Assembly: GCA_008973525.1 (NCBI GenBank)
Contig: WACJ01000181.1
Coordinates: 372,001 to 436,000 of the forward strand
Direction of reading: 5' to 3'
Origin: Stenopsyche tienmushanensis
Taxonomy: Eukaryota; Arthropoda; Insecta; Trichoptera; Stenopsychidae
DNA: 64,000 nt
The notes under the pieces are model-generated. The model saw only the letters and a list, made by a program, of their open reading frames with translations, searched no databases and was not told where the DNA came from. The translations under genes and the position numbers were made by a program. Positions 24,253 through 37,331 of this stretch are shown here, piece by piece; the stretch's first letter is position 1, and every line of letters starts with the position of its first letter.

Positions 24253-26619
24253 TTATTGACGTTCAAATAGTTTTAAATCAGGATTTTTTTTAGCAACTTG
24301 GGCTAAACTAGGATGTTTTTTAATCATATGCTTTTCCCATGAATGATAATTTAAGTAACATTTACGACAAAACTTGCAGTTAAATGGCTTAGAAACCCTT
24401 CCTGCATGCATTTTTTGATGATTTATAATCGAAGCTTTGAAATTAGTTCTGAAAAAGAAAATACACAGTTGTATTCCGATTTACAAACAAAATAGTTTAA
24501 ATGATTAAAAAAATAGATACCTAAATTCGCATTCATTGCAAGAAAACTTTTTATTTGATTTGTGCTGAGCCGTATGTCTGACTAAGCCTGTAGTACTTTT
24601 AGCTGCAAAGCCACAGTCTGGAAATTCACAGTAGTAGTAAACTACTTCGGAATGAAGTTTTATGTGGAATCTTAATTCATTAGTTGAATAGCATCTGAAA
24701 AAATTCAATTCAAATTGCTTAAAATAAATTAAACAAAACTATTTGTTATTTCTTTTATAACTCACGTATAGCCACACTCGTCGCATGTCTTGGTCTTATC
24801 GGTTTTATGCTCTAAAAGCTTGTGTCTTTTCAATTGAACAGGTTGATGCGTTTTAAAATTGCAACCAACTTCTGGACACGTCAATGGTGGGCCTATCGGG
24901 TGATACTGTTAAAAATAACAATGATTCAATATTGTTTATGCTGGATGGTTCTTCATGGAAACTTTTTTAAAATAACATATATATATTACAGGGTCTTTAA
25001 ATTAGGACTGCTCGATTTTCAAATGTAAATAAAACAAGTTGTGTGTGAGATATCCACTCATTTTTTTTAATTTGAAAGAATATTTTATGGCATTAAGTAT
25101 GGAATATAATGTCGTTCAAATGCCTGCCGTGGCTTTGCTTGGTGGCACATATTCGAGAGGGTCAATTTTGGATGACTTTGTCGCATAAATCTGGCTGAAT
25201 TTACTGGATGGCTTTCATTATGTTGATTTTGATGGCGTCAATTTTTTGCAGTTTAAACGCATAGAGCTGTAATTTAAGATAGCCCCAAAGGAAGAGGTCT
25301 AAAGCAATGCTCTGCAACCTAAAATTTGATGATTTGCCTACATTGTTCAATACCTTCCATGATGATTTCCAATACACTACTGAAAAATTCACAATTAAAC
25401 TAACAAATTTCAAGCGTCCCTATTGAAAGACCCTATACATTTCAAAAAATACCTTATTTTTATGATAATCATAACTACTGGAATGTTTGCAACTAAAAGA
25501 ACAGCCTTCGAATTCACACTGATATAAATTCACACCGGTATGTTTAACGTAGTGTCTCCTGTAAAAACGCAAAAAGCTTAATAAGCTTTATAACATGATG
25601 ATTAATTAATTTAGCATCCATTAAGAAAATACCTAAGATTTATTGGTTGTGCTCCGACATAATTACATTGATCACATTTATATTCTTTTTTTCCATAATG
25701 AGCAGCATATTTATGAGCATTCATATCTTTTAAGCCATGGCATTGAAACATGCAATTTGGACGATTGCAACTGAGCATGTCATCGGGTTGTCTCTTTGTT
25801 CGCTTTATTCTTGGAGAATATTCAGCCTGCGATGCAATTTCTAATTCAGGAGAACTCTCTTGAAGAGATTCACCATCTTCGTTATTTAAGTTTTTGAGTT
25901 TAATTGCGAGTCTTTTAGATTTTCTTTTCCCTGGTTTTCTTTCGGTGTCGGTTTGAAAATTTTTTTTAGAATTTTTTTCAGATTTTCTTTTTCCCGGCTT
26001 TATTTCTGAATCATCCTTGGATTTTTTTTCCAATGCTAATTTTGGCGGTGCTTCTTGAACCTATTAAATGTTGATGGTAAATTAACGTTTAGATTTAAAA
26101 AATGTATTCCATAAAAATGAAGCTAAACGTACGGCTTTGAAAACGAATTTATTTTGTGATAAAATTTCTTCCTGCTCTTTGTATTCATCTTCATCATAAT
26201 CTTCATCATCGTCTTCTTGACTATCTGAAGTTTCTTCGATGTAATCCAATTCATTATATTCTTTTATTTGCACCTGAGGTAAAATGAGATCTAAGCACAT
26301 TATTTCTTGCTCAGTATATTTTAATTCATTTTCCTATTATTATACAAATAACAAAAATAAAATAAGCATTCCTAATGCATGCATTTAAATTAATAGAAAA
26401 GTATAGAAATAAAGATATTGCTCTCAAAATGAAATTAAAAACAAATAAATATTTTACGTGTTTACTATATTAGATTCTAATTGGAAACAATAAACATGTT
26501 TTTATACAAATAAATGTCAGAATGATGAGGTTGAAAAGGCAAAACTAAATCTAAGCAACTAACAAACTCTCTAATATAATATAAGCATATATATTCGATG
26601 ATAGCACCTCAGAATCCAT
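24253..26619 (-). CDS. C2H2 zinc-finger protein, eight fingers (418 aa)
   Basis: Seven exons: 26608-26619 (only MDSE), 26133-26333, 25633-26060, 25453-25558, 24766-24905, 24521-24694, 24253-24448. GT-AG borders and phases give 419 codons including stop. Residues 5-70 are acidic (DDDEDYDEDEY). Residues about 75-140 are basic with a twice-used motif KPGKRKS. Eight Cys2-His2 fingers follow: CNRPNC..H....H, CDQC..H...H, CEFEGC..H....H, CPEVGC..H....H, CDEC..H...H, CEFPDC..H...H, CNEC..H...H, CKFC..H....H. Four have the four-residue CX4C spacing. The fingers argue for a nuclear nucleic-acid-binding role; no partner domain (ZAD, BTB, KRAB) was seen and I do not recognise an orthologue. It is divergently paired with DUSP12. 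Confidence 0.92.
24989..25435 (-). mobile_element. Internally deleted Tc1/mariner-superfamily element in a zinc-finger intron
   Basis: TA-flanked (24987-24988, 25436-25437) with inverted ends CAGGGTCTTTAAATTAGGAC and TAGGGTCTTTCAATAGGGAC. On the minus strand it encodes DLFLWGYLKLQLYAFK and KINIMKAIQ, the C-terminal end of an insect DDE transposase (consensus D.FLWGYLK). The copy at 45292-45881 has similar ends and the middle of the same protein. The right end is only 18 nt from the splice donor after 25453. Confidence 0.82.
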
Positions 26620-27301
26620 AATAATCGCGCGGCGAAGCGGCGCCGCGCACCGCTCGCCGCACAAATGTCAGATAATTATGCTCGAAATAAAGATCATTTG
26701 GACCGGCATAACAAATAACAAGTTCTAAAAATGCATACAATTATTTTAATTTACAACAATATTATATTTAATAAATTAGGACTTTCGTCAATTAATGTTT
26801 TTTATTAAATTGTAATCATTTGACTCTTTCGTTATAGAATAGAAATTTATAAACTTAAGTTAAGCTATATATTATTTATACCTATATCATTTAAACGCTT
26901 TTTTAGAATTTCGTCAAGTAAAATAAAATATATTTTGTACATCAAATTTACAATTTTATTAGATCAAAAAGCCGTGCGTAAAAATAAACTCTGTTTAGGT
27001 ATAGCCATAAAAAGATCTGTTATTGTATTAAAAAAAATGTGATAAAATCGATACGTTAACCTTCAGCTGTCAAAACAAACATTGATTGGAGTTCTCAAGT
27101 TTGCTTGTGGATAATTGTGTGGCTTTCTGTAGTGTTATCCTACATTTTCTGTAATTTAGATATATCCTAGATCTTCTTAATTAAATAACTATTAATTTAT
27201 TCAGGTAAGAAATGTTTATACTACTATATATTGTATGTTACAAATGTTGTTAATGTCAATGATATAAAACTCATTTAACATTTTAAAACTTTAGGCACAC
27301 A
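26620..27301. promoter_or_regulatory. Shared divergent promoter region of the zinc-finger gene and DUSP12
   Basis: 682 bp between two start codons facing away from each other. A short CpG-dense stretch (26628-26664, rich in GCGCGG and GCCGC) lies immediately upstream of the zinc-finger ATG. On the DUSP12 side a 5'-UTR intron is likely: CAG|GTAAGA at 27205 and TTTAG|GC at 27294, ending 7 nt before the DUSP12 ATG. Promoter activity is inference from the arrangement. Confidence 0.6.
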
Positions 27302-28977
27302 ATGTCTGAGGAAATAATGATAGATAATCCTGTTATGCCATCTATAACCAAAAACAAGGGAAGCTCTCTGCTTTGTAGAGATGATTTTGATTCAGGACCA
27401 GTGAGTTTAGATTTAATCGAAGAAAATTTGTATCTTGGTATTGTTCATTATTGTAATATAAACTTGATTTAATTAAAAAATCGATTTATTGTATTTCATT
27501 CATGATTTGCTTCTATACAGGTAATTTAAAAGCAGCATGTGATCAAACAGTATTACAAAATCTCAAAATAACACATATATTAACGGTTGATTCGGTCCCA
27601 TTGCCGAAGGCAATGACTGATTTGAAAAATCTAGTTACGAAATATATCCAAGGTATTTAAATTGATATATTTTAATTTGTTTTTATTGTATTTTGAATAT
27701 TTTATGTATTTATAGTTGCTGATGTTCCAAAAGAAGACTTAATAATGCACTTTGATGAAACAAATAATTTTATTAAAGAAGGACAAGAAAATGGCACCGT
27801 ATTGGTTCATTGGTAGGGAATTTTATAATAGAAGCATATCTTTTTTGTTATAATGCATTGACGTAATGTAATATTTTATTTTTAGTTATTTTGGAATGTC
27901 TCGTTCTGCTGCCGTGGTGATTGCATATATGATGTCAAAACATAAATTGTCATTTGAGGAAGGCCTTCTATATAGTTAAAGCAAAAAGAAGTATTACTTG
28001 CCCGAATAATGGATTTATTTCCCAATTAAAATTATATGGAAATATGCAATGTATGCTTGATAAAAACCATCCGAAATATAGGCAATTTAGGCTTAAAATG
28101 GCCGCAGAGCATGTTCGCAAAGGTTATTTTAGTAATATGTTATACTTTATTATATAATTGCTAATAAGACCCAATTAAATTTGATTTATTGTATTTATAG
28201 TGAAAATATTACCACAAAATTGTTCAGACCTTATTAAACCGGATCCTGGTTTAACAAGAGAGCGACCCGATCCTCTTGTTTATCGTTGTAAAAAGTGCCG
28301 TCGTATATTAGCAACGCAAAAAAATGTAATACCTCACATTCCCCATGATGTCAAATTGATGATGAACCGGAAAACTACAAAAAAACGAGAGCCTCGTCCG
28401 GAAGGGCAAGAAAAATGGGATTTATCGTGTATTCAAAACGGACAAAATTTAATTGAACGGTTGAAAAGTCTAGCTTGCAGTAATGGAGAATCAAAAAATA
28501 GTATCGATAATACTGTGTTAAGAGTTCAAACTGACGATAAAGGCGATGGCATAAACAGAAGTTCATCCAGTTCTGAAGGAGTGGGTACAACCGAACTGCC
28601 TGTTATAAGGCCGAATGTGGACGACATTGACACAAATAATATTGCTGATAAAGACGACTCTCCAGAAGTTTGCGTTCAGACATATTTTATCGAACCATTA
28701 GCTTGGATGAAAGATATTCATAAAAATGTTCAAGGAAAACTTCATTGCCCAAAGTGTTCAAATAAATTAGGAAGTTTTAGTTGGATAATGGGTAAACTTA
28801 TTTTGTATGGTTTATAAATTGCTGTTTAGTTTGCTTTATAATTTTTAATTAACCTTAATATCAATTTTTCAAGGTTGCCAGTGTCCGTGTGGAACCAAAG
28901 TGGCTCCGGCTTTCTACTTGGTTCCGTCTAAAGTTGAATGGTCCAATGTTGTTCAGAATGTTCAAGTTACTGTTTAA
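27302..28977 (+). CDS. DUSP12: Dual-specificity phosphatase 12 (YVH1-type), frame broken by one extra base
   Basis: Exons 27302-27437, 27521-27652, 27716-27812, 27886-28122, 28201-28791, 28874-28977, all GT-AG. Catalytic domain: LIEENLYLG, ITHILTVDS, the acid-loop region VADVPKEDL, and the phosphatase loop HCYFGMSRSA (residues 121-130, HCX5R). The C-terminal zinc-binding domain of YVH1/DUSP12 follows: YRCKKCRR, then TYFIEPLAWM, LHCPKCSNKLGSF and CQCPCGTKVAP. Summed exon length is 1297, one more than a multiple of three. The extra base lies within 27959-27962: as read, translation stops after SFEEGLLYS (152 aa), while everything downstream is intact in the next frame and ends at a proper TAA (431 aa if one base is removed). 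YVH1 aids 60S ribosome maturation as well as being a phosphatase (literature). Confidence 0.85.
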
Positions 28978-29090
28978 AGAATGCTTCCAAAACGATTTTC
29001 ATTGTTACATTTGAAGAGCGATAATGATGTGACGTTAAAGTGAAAAGTGATTGACATTGGAGTCTCATCGATTGTTGCTTCATCGTATAT

Positions 29091-29586
29091 TGAGGGTCAT
29101 CCAGAAATTAAGGCTGCAATATTTATATAGGATCGAGACAAATATATTAAACTATTTTTCAGCGTAATCGCCGTCAAGATCGAGACATTTCTAATGTTGT
29201 GGCACCAGCTTTTGTATGCCAGTGTCATAGACCTCCGCCGACGGCTCTTTTTGAATTGGTTTTTGGATTCTGGAGTTTAAGTGACACACTCATGTCTTCC
29301 ACAAATTTTCACGAGCTTCCGATAAATATTCACAGCAGTGTTCTGCAAATTTAAAAAACGATTGACAACGCAGTTCATAAATGGACGGCAGGTGGTGGGT
29401 AGGACGCACGATGACTTCTCGATCAGAAGAATTTACTGTGACTAAAAAAAATGGTTGACAAACACGCAGGCCCAAATGAACTGATGGTTAAGATCCCCCC
29501 TATGCGCCAGGTGCATCAACTTCAAAATAAAAAATTCCACCGGTCTCAGGAACTCTTGTAACCTTACTTTCTAGATGACCCTCGTA
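29091..29586 (-). mobile_element. Internally deleted mariner-like element with inverted ends
   Basis: Left end TGAGGGTCATCCAGAAATTA and reverse-complemented right end CGAGGGTCATCTAGAAAGTA are clear terminal inverted repeats; a TA follows the right end. On the minus strand, near the left end, AEVYDTGIQKLVPQH*KC and LDGDYAEK followed by a stop match the mariner transposase C-terminus (GIQKLV.R..KCL...GDYVEK). About 0.5 kb, so most of the gene is gone. Confidence 0.8.
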
Positions 29587-32500
29587 AAAATATTGTTTTG
29601 TTGTTAAATCATTTTATATTTTAGAAGAGAATAGAAGAAAAAAAATCTTGATTTTACACTTTTCTATTTGTTTTAATTGATCATTTCAATTAAACTTTTC
29701 AGAAAATATCTTTTATTATACGAAGATCTGCATTTAAAAATTTAACATGTACCATTACGCATTATTGAATAAATCTAGTGCTATATTTATTTCACAATCA
29801 ATAAACGCTAAACTGCTAGCTGTCTTTTATATTATTACATTTAATGAAATCAATAAAATATATTATTAAACACTAATATTAATAACTTATTCTACACTGT
29901 CTGTAAAGTGCAACAATTTTGAAATATAAAATGGTATCGACATAATTAAATCTTCACATTTACCAATCATACGCATTTATAGCATGTCAACTTATTTTTA
30001 TCCACATGAAGTTGTACAATTTTATTAGCTTTAAAATAATAAAATGATTAATAGAATATATGCATTTTAAATGTGTTTTCACCTTTGATTCCTTATTACT
30101 AAACTTAAATTTCATAATAAAATTATGTTATAATATTGTCGTTGTGATTTAATCATTGATATTGGGTCTTGAAGTATTGTGTGAAAGATATTTCCATTGC
30201 CTTAGAAATTATTTTCGAAAAAAGATATCGATACAGGGGGCTGTGTATTTAAACGAAAAATACTGTTTTAGTATATATATATTATACGTGTAGGCTTTTA
30301 TTTACATAATTTCATACGCTTTTAACATATTACTGAAATTTTTAATGAATTATTAAGAACACAATTTCATGAATATCTTCGAAAATAAAAATAGAATATC
30401 TGGATAAAGCTCACATACATTGTGCATGCGAATCTAAAGATGCTTTCTCGCTTAAAAGTTTCTCAGATTAAAAATATCTATAGAACAATAGATGTTGCCA
30501 AACACTGTTTTATGTTGAATCGATACAATCAAAATAATTTCGTTGCAGATCTCCAGTTTAATGATAACAGCATATTATGCTTTGAGGTCATCTTGGTTCA
30601 TCTTTTGCATAAAAGCAGCTCAAATGCGATCACATAATCAAAAATATACATGTTTTTCATCCGTAATCTATTTGAAGAGTCTTTTTCCGCAGATGAAAGT
30701 GATAAACTCTTCAAATTTTAATATAAAAAGCACATGAATTGTGTAACAAGTGTTTATTCAATGAAAGAGGCTTCCAGTAATAATGCATAACTCTTGAAGT
30801 ACTCGTAAATGTACACATGACTATGATCTTAACGACGTTCAAACTGTTGAGGAGCGGAAGTTGAAATTTCCTCGGAACAAGAAGAATCAACAGAAATGAA
30901 AGTTTTCGTTTTTGAAACCACCGCGCCTATATTTATTCATCGAGAACACAGCATGACCTGGATTCTGTTATAGCATAAGAGTATTATTTAACAATATCGG
31001 ATATAGAAAAATGAAGATGTAGGCGGAAAATATGATCCTACGATGATGTAAATTAATATATACACATCGCTATATGACCGCTATTTCGATTTACGGCCCA
31101 CGATGTTTCGTTATACGGCGAAAAAGAGCTGTAATGCACACTTCCACATAGTGCAAAAATTGATTATATTCACATTTTGCTAAATAGTGCATGCTATTGT
31201 CATCATCATCATCGTATAAAAGCTACCTTATTATAAAAAACTACCTTATTATAAAAATAAATAGCACAAACAGTATAGGACAATGAGACAGACATAAGAC
31301 AGCGACTGATTGGACTGCGGGTTTCCATAATTCGAACCTACTTTTTGCGCTGCTGAATGGTCTGCTCCGGGTTTCTATATAATGCAAAAATATCTGAATT
31401 ATTTGCGGAAGATCCGCTTCAACCAATAATATCAGGAAGTCATCGTCAAATTTCAAAGTTCGTTCTGACTTAGGGTCGTCTTCTAAAGTTAGATCTTCCC
31501 CTAAAACTTCATTATTGGTTGAATAACCTGAACCCAAACAATATATTGAAACACTGTTTAGGAATAACGATTATTTTCTATTCGATCCTGTTCATATTAA
31601 ACTGCACAAGGCTAAGAAGCGAAGGCTTCATATAAGTCTGCATTGAACTTTCATAAGATTGTTAACAGTCGAATTATTAAACTTGAAATCGGAAAAAAGG
31701 AATCGATACAAGCACATGAAATAACTGCTAATTTCTTACGATTCGAGTATTTTTTGCGTGAAAGTGATCGTATTCAATTTCCGTACGGATGAAAAATTAA
31801 AATTTTAAATTATTGCAAATTTAATTGCTTTTATTTCATTGAAAAAAGTGTATCAAAATTTCGCAATTAGCAATATTTCAATCATGTTAAGAATAAATAT
31901 GTATGTATGCAATGGGAGAAATTTTTATATAAACACAATCGAATTATTTAGCAACCCACGCGAACGAATTTCTTCAAATGCGTTTTTGCCGCTATTTTTA
32001 TGGGCATTTCAATAATAAATAGTTCAATATTTCCACATATGTGTGTGTCGATTGCAAGCGTGAGAATACAAAACGGTTCAAGATTTCAGTGAGCATTGAT
32101 AAATTTTACACTTCATTATGAAATATTCGAGCAAATGGCGCAATAAAATGATATAATTTTTGATCTGCAAAATTCGAACATAATAAGTCTTTGTTTTACA
32201 ATTGCTGCTGTTAACGAGGAGGAAGGAGAAGAGAAAGCGAGCAAAAGAAAACGAAAGCCATCAATTATCGATTGTTACTGAAGACATAGTAGAAAATGCG
32301 TTTTTCAAATTCAAATACATAAGGATTTTTTCAAATTTTATAAATCAAAGGTTTCTCAATTTTGAGGTATGTTGTTTTGTTAGTATGTTTTGATATTAAA
32401 TGACTTTAATCTTATTTTTCGTTAGATTTAATCCATCAGCTAATTCAATCATCTGCTTTTGATACCCTAATAAATTCAATGTTTGCGGATATATTTTCGC

Positions 32501-32699
32501 GGAAATTATATTCTTCGCCTAAGCCTAATTCCAACCCTCTAAGCCCAAATTATTTATAAGTTATTTAAGTACATATGGTGGGATATGTGGAAAATAATTC
32601 ATTATGAATTAATTAAGCTGAAAGAAACTATACTTGCACAAGTTTATTGTCAACAATTAGAAGTTTAGCAATAAAAATAAAAAGATAAACGTCAATATT
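29587..32699. other. Gene-free AT-rich DNA, no assignment
   Basis: No supported gene or element. A small (ATC)n run lies near 31200-31213. The 98-codon minus frame at 31241-31537 has an acidic stretch but no recognisable family or splice context. Confidence 0.45.
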
Positions 32700-33029
32700 T
32701 ATTCAACAGAAATAAGACCATACTGCTTCATAATAAAGCAAAATTGACACCGGATTAAATACAGGAATTGAACTGGGAAGTCTTGTCCGCATCCCTCTTA
32801 TTCACCAGATCTCGCCCCGATGGATTTTCATCTTTTCACGAGAGAAAAACGATTCAAAAATGTTGTGTTGAAATGGAAATGCATTTAAAATCGTTTTTTG
32901 CTTCTAAATCGAAATGTTTTCACAAAAAAGGGATCAAAAGTCTGCCAAAGCGATGGAAAAATGTGGAATAATTTTTGTTATTATTGAATTTTTTCCCCTA
33001 AATATGCGAACACTTTCGGGTCTCCCTAA
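32700..33029 (+). mobile_element. mariner family M1, 3' half with terminal repeat
   Basis: The plus strand reads LNWEVLS, then, with frame shifts, the SPDLAP/DFH region and MHLKSFFASKSKCFHKKGI with LPKRWKNV and a stop, the C-terminus of mariner transposase. It ends with CACTTTCGGGTCTCCCTAA next to TA (33030-33031). The terminus TTAGGGAGACCCGAAAGTG is shared, with variation, by 49094-49708, 54494-54914, 56985-57128, 60165-60630 and 18160-18247. The 5' half was not found. Confidence 0.82.
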
Positions 33030-34089
33030 TATATAAAAACAACTTTAAACCTGAATATATTTAACTTGTATAAATACGAAATTATAATACTTTTTTTTGA
33101 AATATTTAATACATTTGTGGCAAAAAATGGCGAATAAGTGTATTATAATTCTAATGCAATAAGAAATATTTGAAAAAATATAAATTTTTATTTTATTTTT
33201 GTATATTAAAAATATATAATTGAAGACGATTCTTGATAGATCTTCATATTAATATGCAATTCAAATTCAAAATGCAATTATTTTACAATTACTTAATATG
33301 CATGAATGATTTCGGATGCATAAATGCATCTTCGGGCTAAATTCGAATGAACTGCAATTGATTTACGATAGCAATATATTATTATAACATTAAATAGTAA
33401 TTAAATATTGTATTTAATGACAAATTTAGTATGAATCGAATTTGGAATAAATGCGTAATTTATAATAGATTTGATACATTTTTGGCAGTAATATGGAACC
33501 TTTTTGTATTAATGCATTTTAAATGCTTTCATCAAAAGTCGATTATCTTCGCCATTTTAGAACTTATAAAAAAATTCGTTTTAATGTCAAAATTGTGTCC
33601 ACAACTGAAGAAATAAATTCAGAAGTTGGATTAATCTTGATTCAGCTACAGACACTTAATAAGCACTTCGATTTTGCTTTCAAATTTTCTATCGACATGT
33701 CATATGCATACTTAAAAATGGCAGAGCATTTGAAAAAATGGTATAAATTTGCACAACATAAATATTCATATTTGTATGGAACACAGGGCTCGTTAATAGA
33801 TTTTAATGATAATGTGATTTCTAAAAGGTGATAATATTCCTTCGAGAGTATTTCCACATTGTTTCAGTACAAAATCGTCAACAATGTCATCATAATTAAT
33901 ATCACATCGATTTGGACGCCTTTCAATAGTCCGTTCTTTGAAATTCGGTACTATTAACAATATCGATCAATAATCAATATAAATCGTCATCCAAATGCAA
34001 CGCTCAGATGTTTTTTTTTTGTAGTGTTTTCTCAAGTTGTGTGTCTTATTAAAAATAGACATCAGAAACATCAACATAATTCAATTCTG

Positions 34090-34340
34090 GCCATAAAAAG
34101 TCACTCAACCTTGATTGTTATCGTTCAGCATTCACAGTAACAGCATTTTCCAGCACTATCCTCAAATAAATGTGGACCAATGATTTCATTTTATCAAAAT
34201 GCATACCAAACAGTAACATTTTTTGGGTGTAGACATCTTTCCTGAATAACACGAGGATTTTCATCATCCCAGATACGAAAATTTTGCTTATTTATGAATC
34301 CATCCGTTGTGAAATGAGCTTCTTCGCTAAATAAAATTTT
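34090..34340 (-). mobile_element. DDE transposase relic (same superfamily as 45292-45881)
   Basis: The minus strand reads SEEAHFTTDGFINKQNFRIW, DDENPRVIQE, HPKNVTVWYAF, and then, after stops, IIGPHLFEDSAG. This matches the insect Tc1/mariner-type transposase with F.DEAHFHLNGYVNKQN.RIW ... HP.KVTVWCGFW. The first catalytic Asp position appears as Glu. No terminal repeats located. Confidence 0.75.
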
Positions 34341-35202
34341 GCTTGAAAACAGTGGATCTCTCGTTTGATTGTAATGTCCATGGTTAAAATTGTACTACTT
34401 TCTATTAAAATAAAATGGCTTATGTTATTTGAAAAAACGTCTTGTGTAAGCATTATACAGTGCTGATATCTAAGCGTTGAATTTGGATATTTTCTATTCC
34501 AGCTGTTCATTTATTCATAAAGCATTGATTTTAGTGAATTATTGCTTTTGAACAAACCACTTTTGCTTCTTACCATGTCGCTTGGCGTATTGTTCAGGCT
34601 GAAAGAAGTTGTACTGGTCGTAAATTAGCATAATAAGTTGAATATATATGAAAATAAAAAGAAGATAAGGTGACTTTCTTTTCGACACTAAAATTTGTTT
34701 CTGGAAGACAAAAATATCGAGCTAGCAGTCGCTTGCCACGGGCGCAACTGAGCTTTGGACGCAAAACGCAGAATACTGACCCAGTCGAGAGCTGTACATG
34801 GTTTTTATTTTACTGGACCATTCTTCTTTACATGAATCAACACTGATTGATTCTGTCCGTTTGTATAATATATACTAAGATGTCTAATCCCGCTTTTCTT
34901 TGTTATGCGCTTAAATATGCAAGCATAATGAAGACATTTTCGACCAATTGTAAAATTTAATCAACCTACCTGATCAGTCTTCTTCGGGTAACTTATTTTT
35001 GTAATGAGAATTCGTAATCGTTCTGTAGACATGTTCAGATATGCAATCGCAAGACGCTCATCCGTTATGTCGGTGGTCCGAAAATCGGACCGGTTGGACC
35101 CACAGAACTTGTGGTCATTCTGTTCTCTTTTAGGGCTTTTTGCAACATTTTCTGTATATATTATAACGGGACCAATAAACAGCTCGGGTTAGTGGAGGAT
35201 CC

Positions 35203-35500
35203 CTTTATCTCAGACGTGAAATGATGGACCCATGTTTCATCCTGAATTGATGTAAAAACTTTGCTTTGTTGCTGTGAACGCCAAACGCTTGATTGAAACA
35301 TTACTACAACGCTGTTTTTGTTCCATTGTGAGCAAACGCGACACCCATCTTGCGCATAGCTTTATCATGTCCAAATGTTTAGTCTTCAAGCCTTACCATG
35401 TCTGCTAGCTCGTGCATTTACAGTCGACAGTCATCCCAATATCATTTTGTGAATTTTCTTCATTATTTCTAGAGTGGTTATCTCATTTGGTCGACCATTT
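35203..35500 (-). mobile_element. mariner transposase N-terminal relic
   Basis: Closely parallel at the DNA level to 63471-63795 (GTGATGGACTCATG, GCTGTTTTTAT, CATTGTGAGCAAA, CCCATCTTGCGCA, TCATGTCCAAA, TCGACAGTCATCC, CATTTTGTG.ATTTTCTTC). The minus-strand reading there is TPEMVKKIHKMVLDDHR, the mariner N-terminal helix-turn-helix region. Confidence 0.72.
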
Positions 35501-37331
35501 TATTCATCGGCATTATTTGTGTAATTATTCCTATAAAGCTGATTCATTCTCATTTTGTTGTTTTGATATTCCAAATAAACAAAACGACAGTCTGCCACAA
35601 TGACGTTATTGCATCAGTGGCGGATTTACCTATAGACGATCAGAAGGTGCATGCCTCGGGTCTCAAAAATTTTCGACCCATTGGGATTCAAGAAGTTCGT
35701 TCTCATCCTTTGAAATACACGGTTTCACTTTTACGCGGTATGTAGAGATCGTGATTAAAATATCAACCTTCAATTGAAAAACTAGGTCATTATCTGCCTA
35801 CGTGCATTTGATTCAGGCTGAAAAACAAAGTGGATCCAGGGGGCCTCAAACTTTAATTGCGTCGAAATTGCATAGAGATTGACTTTGTAGAAACGAGTCC
35901 AAAATTTCAGTCTTCTGTACTATAAAATGCACTTTTTGTTATAAAAACTAAGACTAAGACCCGACTATAACTAGAGAGATGCTGTTTTTAAAATATAATT
36001 TGAAAGAGCTTTCAGCAAGACCAAGAATCATGCTGAACTAATGATTCATATCTTGCCTCACTAAGAATGATTATAACAATTTATAATTTCTCTTTAATAA
36101 TATGCGATCCGCTGTTAATTGAAATATTTCTGAAACCTTTTAACATCCATGGATTACAGTTTGAGAATCATGATTTATAAGTACTTATTATATCTGATTT
36201 TGAACATTGAAAATATAAATAAATCAGCAATGTAATCCTTCAAATAATCCATGAAGGACAGCTTGCAGTTTGTTAAAATATATTGCATTTATTCAAATTC
36301 TTAGATTGTCAATTGTTACGTCGTATATCGAGGATGTGATGATATATTACGTCAATTCTCGATGATGAAAATGATGCCATCCGGGCCAGTCTGCAGTTTG
36401 ACAGGCACTGAGCTTGCTTTTCTTTTGTCGGCCGAAGACTTCCACCACTTTCGCAGCCCCTCTCTACACCACGACTTGCATAACACTTTTTGGTAACCGA
36501 ACACATTCGAATTATGTACGACGACAATACTTCAGTTTGTGATCGGAAGCGCGCGTGTTAACTAGGGACAAGTGCATGCTGTATACTACAACACTTGTAC
36601 CATACGAATCGGTACATTATGTCTCATTTCTTAAACAATTTTCAACAATATTTATAAAAATGTGCATCCTTTATCTATCAGGATTTTGATTTTCGTCGTA
36701 TATGAATTTGTAATATGGCATTCATTTGATCGGGGATGATATGATCTTCTTGGGATGTGTATTTCAATGACCCACATTTCGATTCACTATTTGCAAATAT
36801 TGTCTCATCACAGCACGAATTTCATAATGATGTGCACACATTTTTTTTGCATTAAATTTACACAGTCATCATTACATTCGGATCTTCATTTTGAGACCAC
36901 TTATCGTATTAGGCGGAATCTCTCGAAGCTATGAAGCAACATGAGCTTCGTATCGATTAGTCATTTGCATGAGCTTCTAGCGGTTGGTCAAATTGTCAAA
37001 GACTTGGACTGGAAGTTCTTATTTTTAATCCACGTACAAAATATATAAAAATAGATCGACAATCGTCGAGTCGATGTCTGTAATCGTTAACAAATAAATC
37101 ATTTCCTGATAGAAAGGTGAACGACATTTTCAAAGGCTTTCACGACCGTCAGTCGATAAATTCGTAACCCGAAAATCTGTGTATAATTGTTTAAATATGA
37201 AAGTATACTTAAACGCCATTGTAATGCATACTTTTCTCTACATTTGAATTTAGCAATGACTCTATTTTAAACCGAAAATTGTGGTAGAATTGTGAATAAA
37301 TTCATCGGTGATTGCGCAATATTCATCAAAT
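35501..37331. other. Upstream region of the NRF-type gene; no gene seen
   Basis: Contains the presumed promoter and 5' UTR of the exon beginning at 37332, but no convincing core-promoter motif. Short frames on both strands do not match any family I know. Confidence 0.4.
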
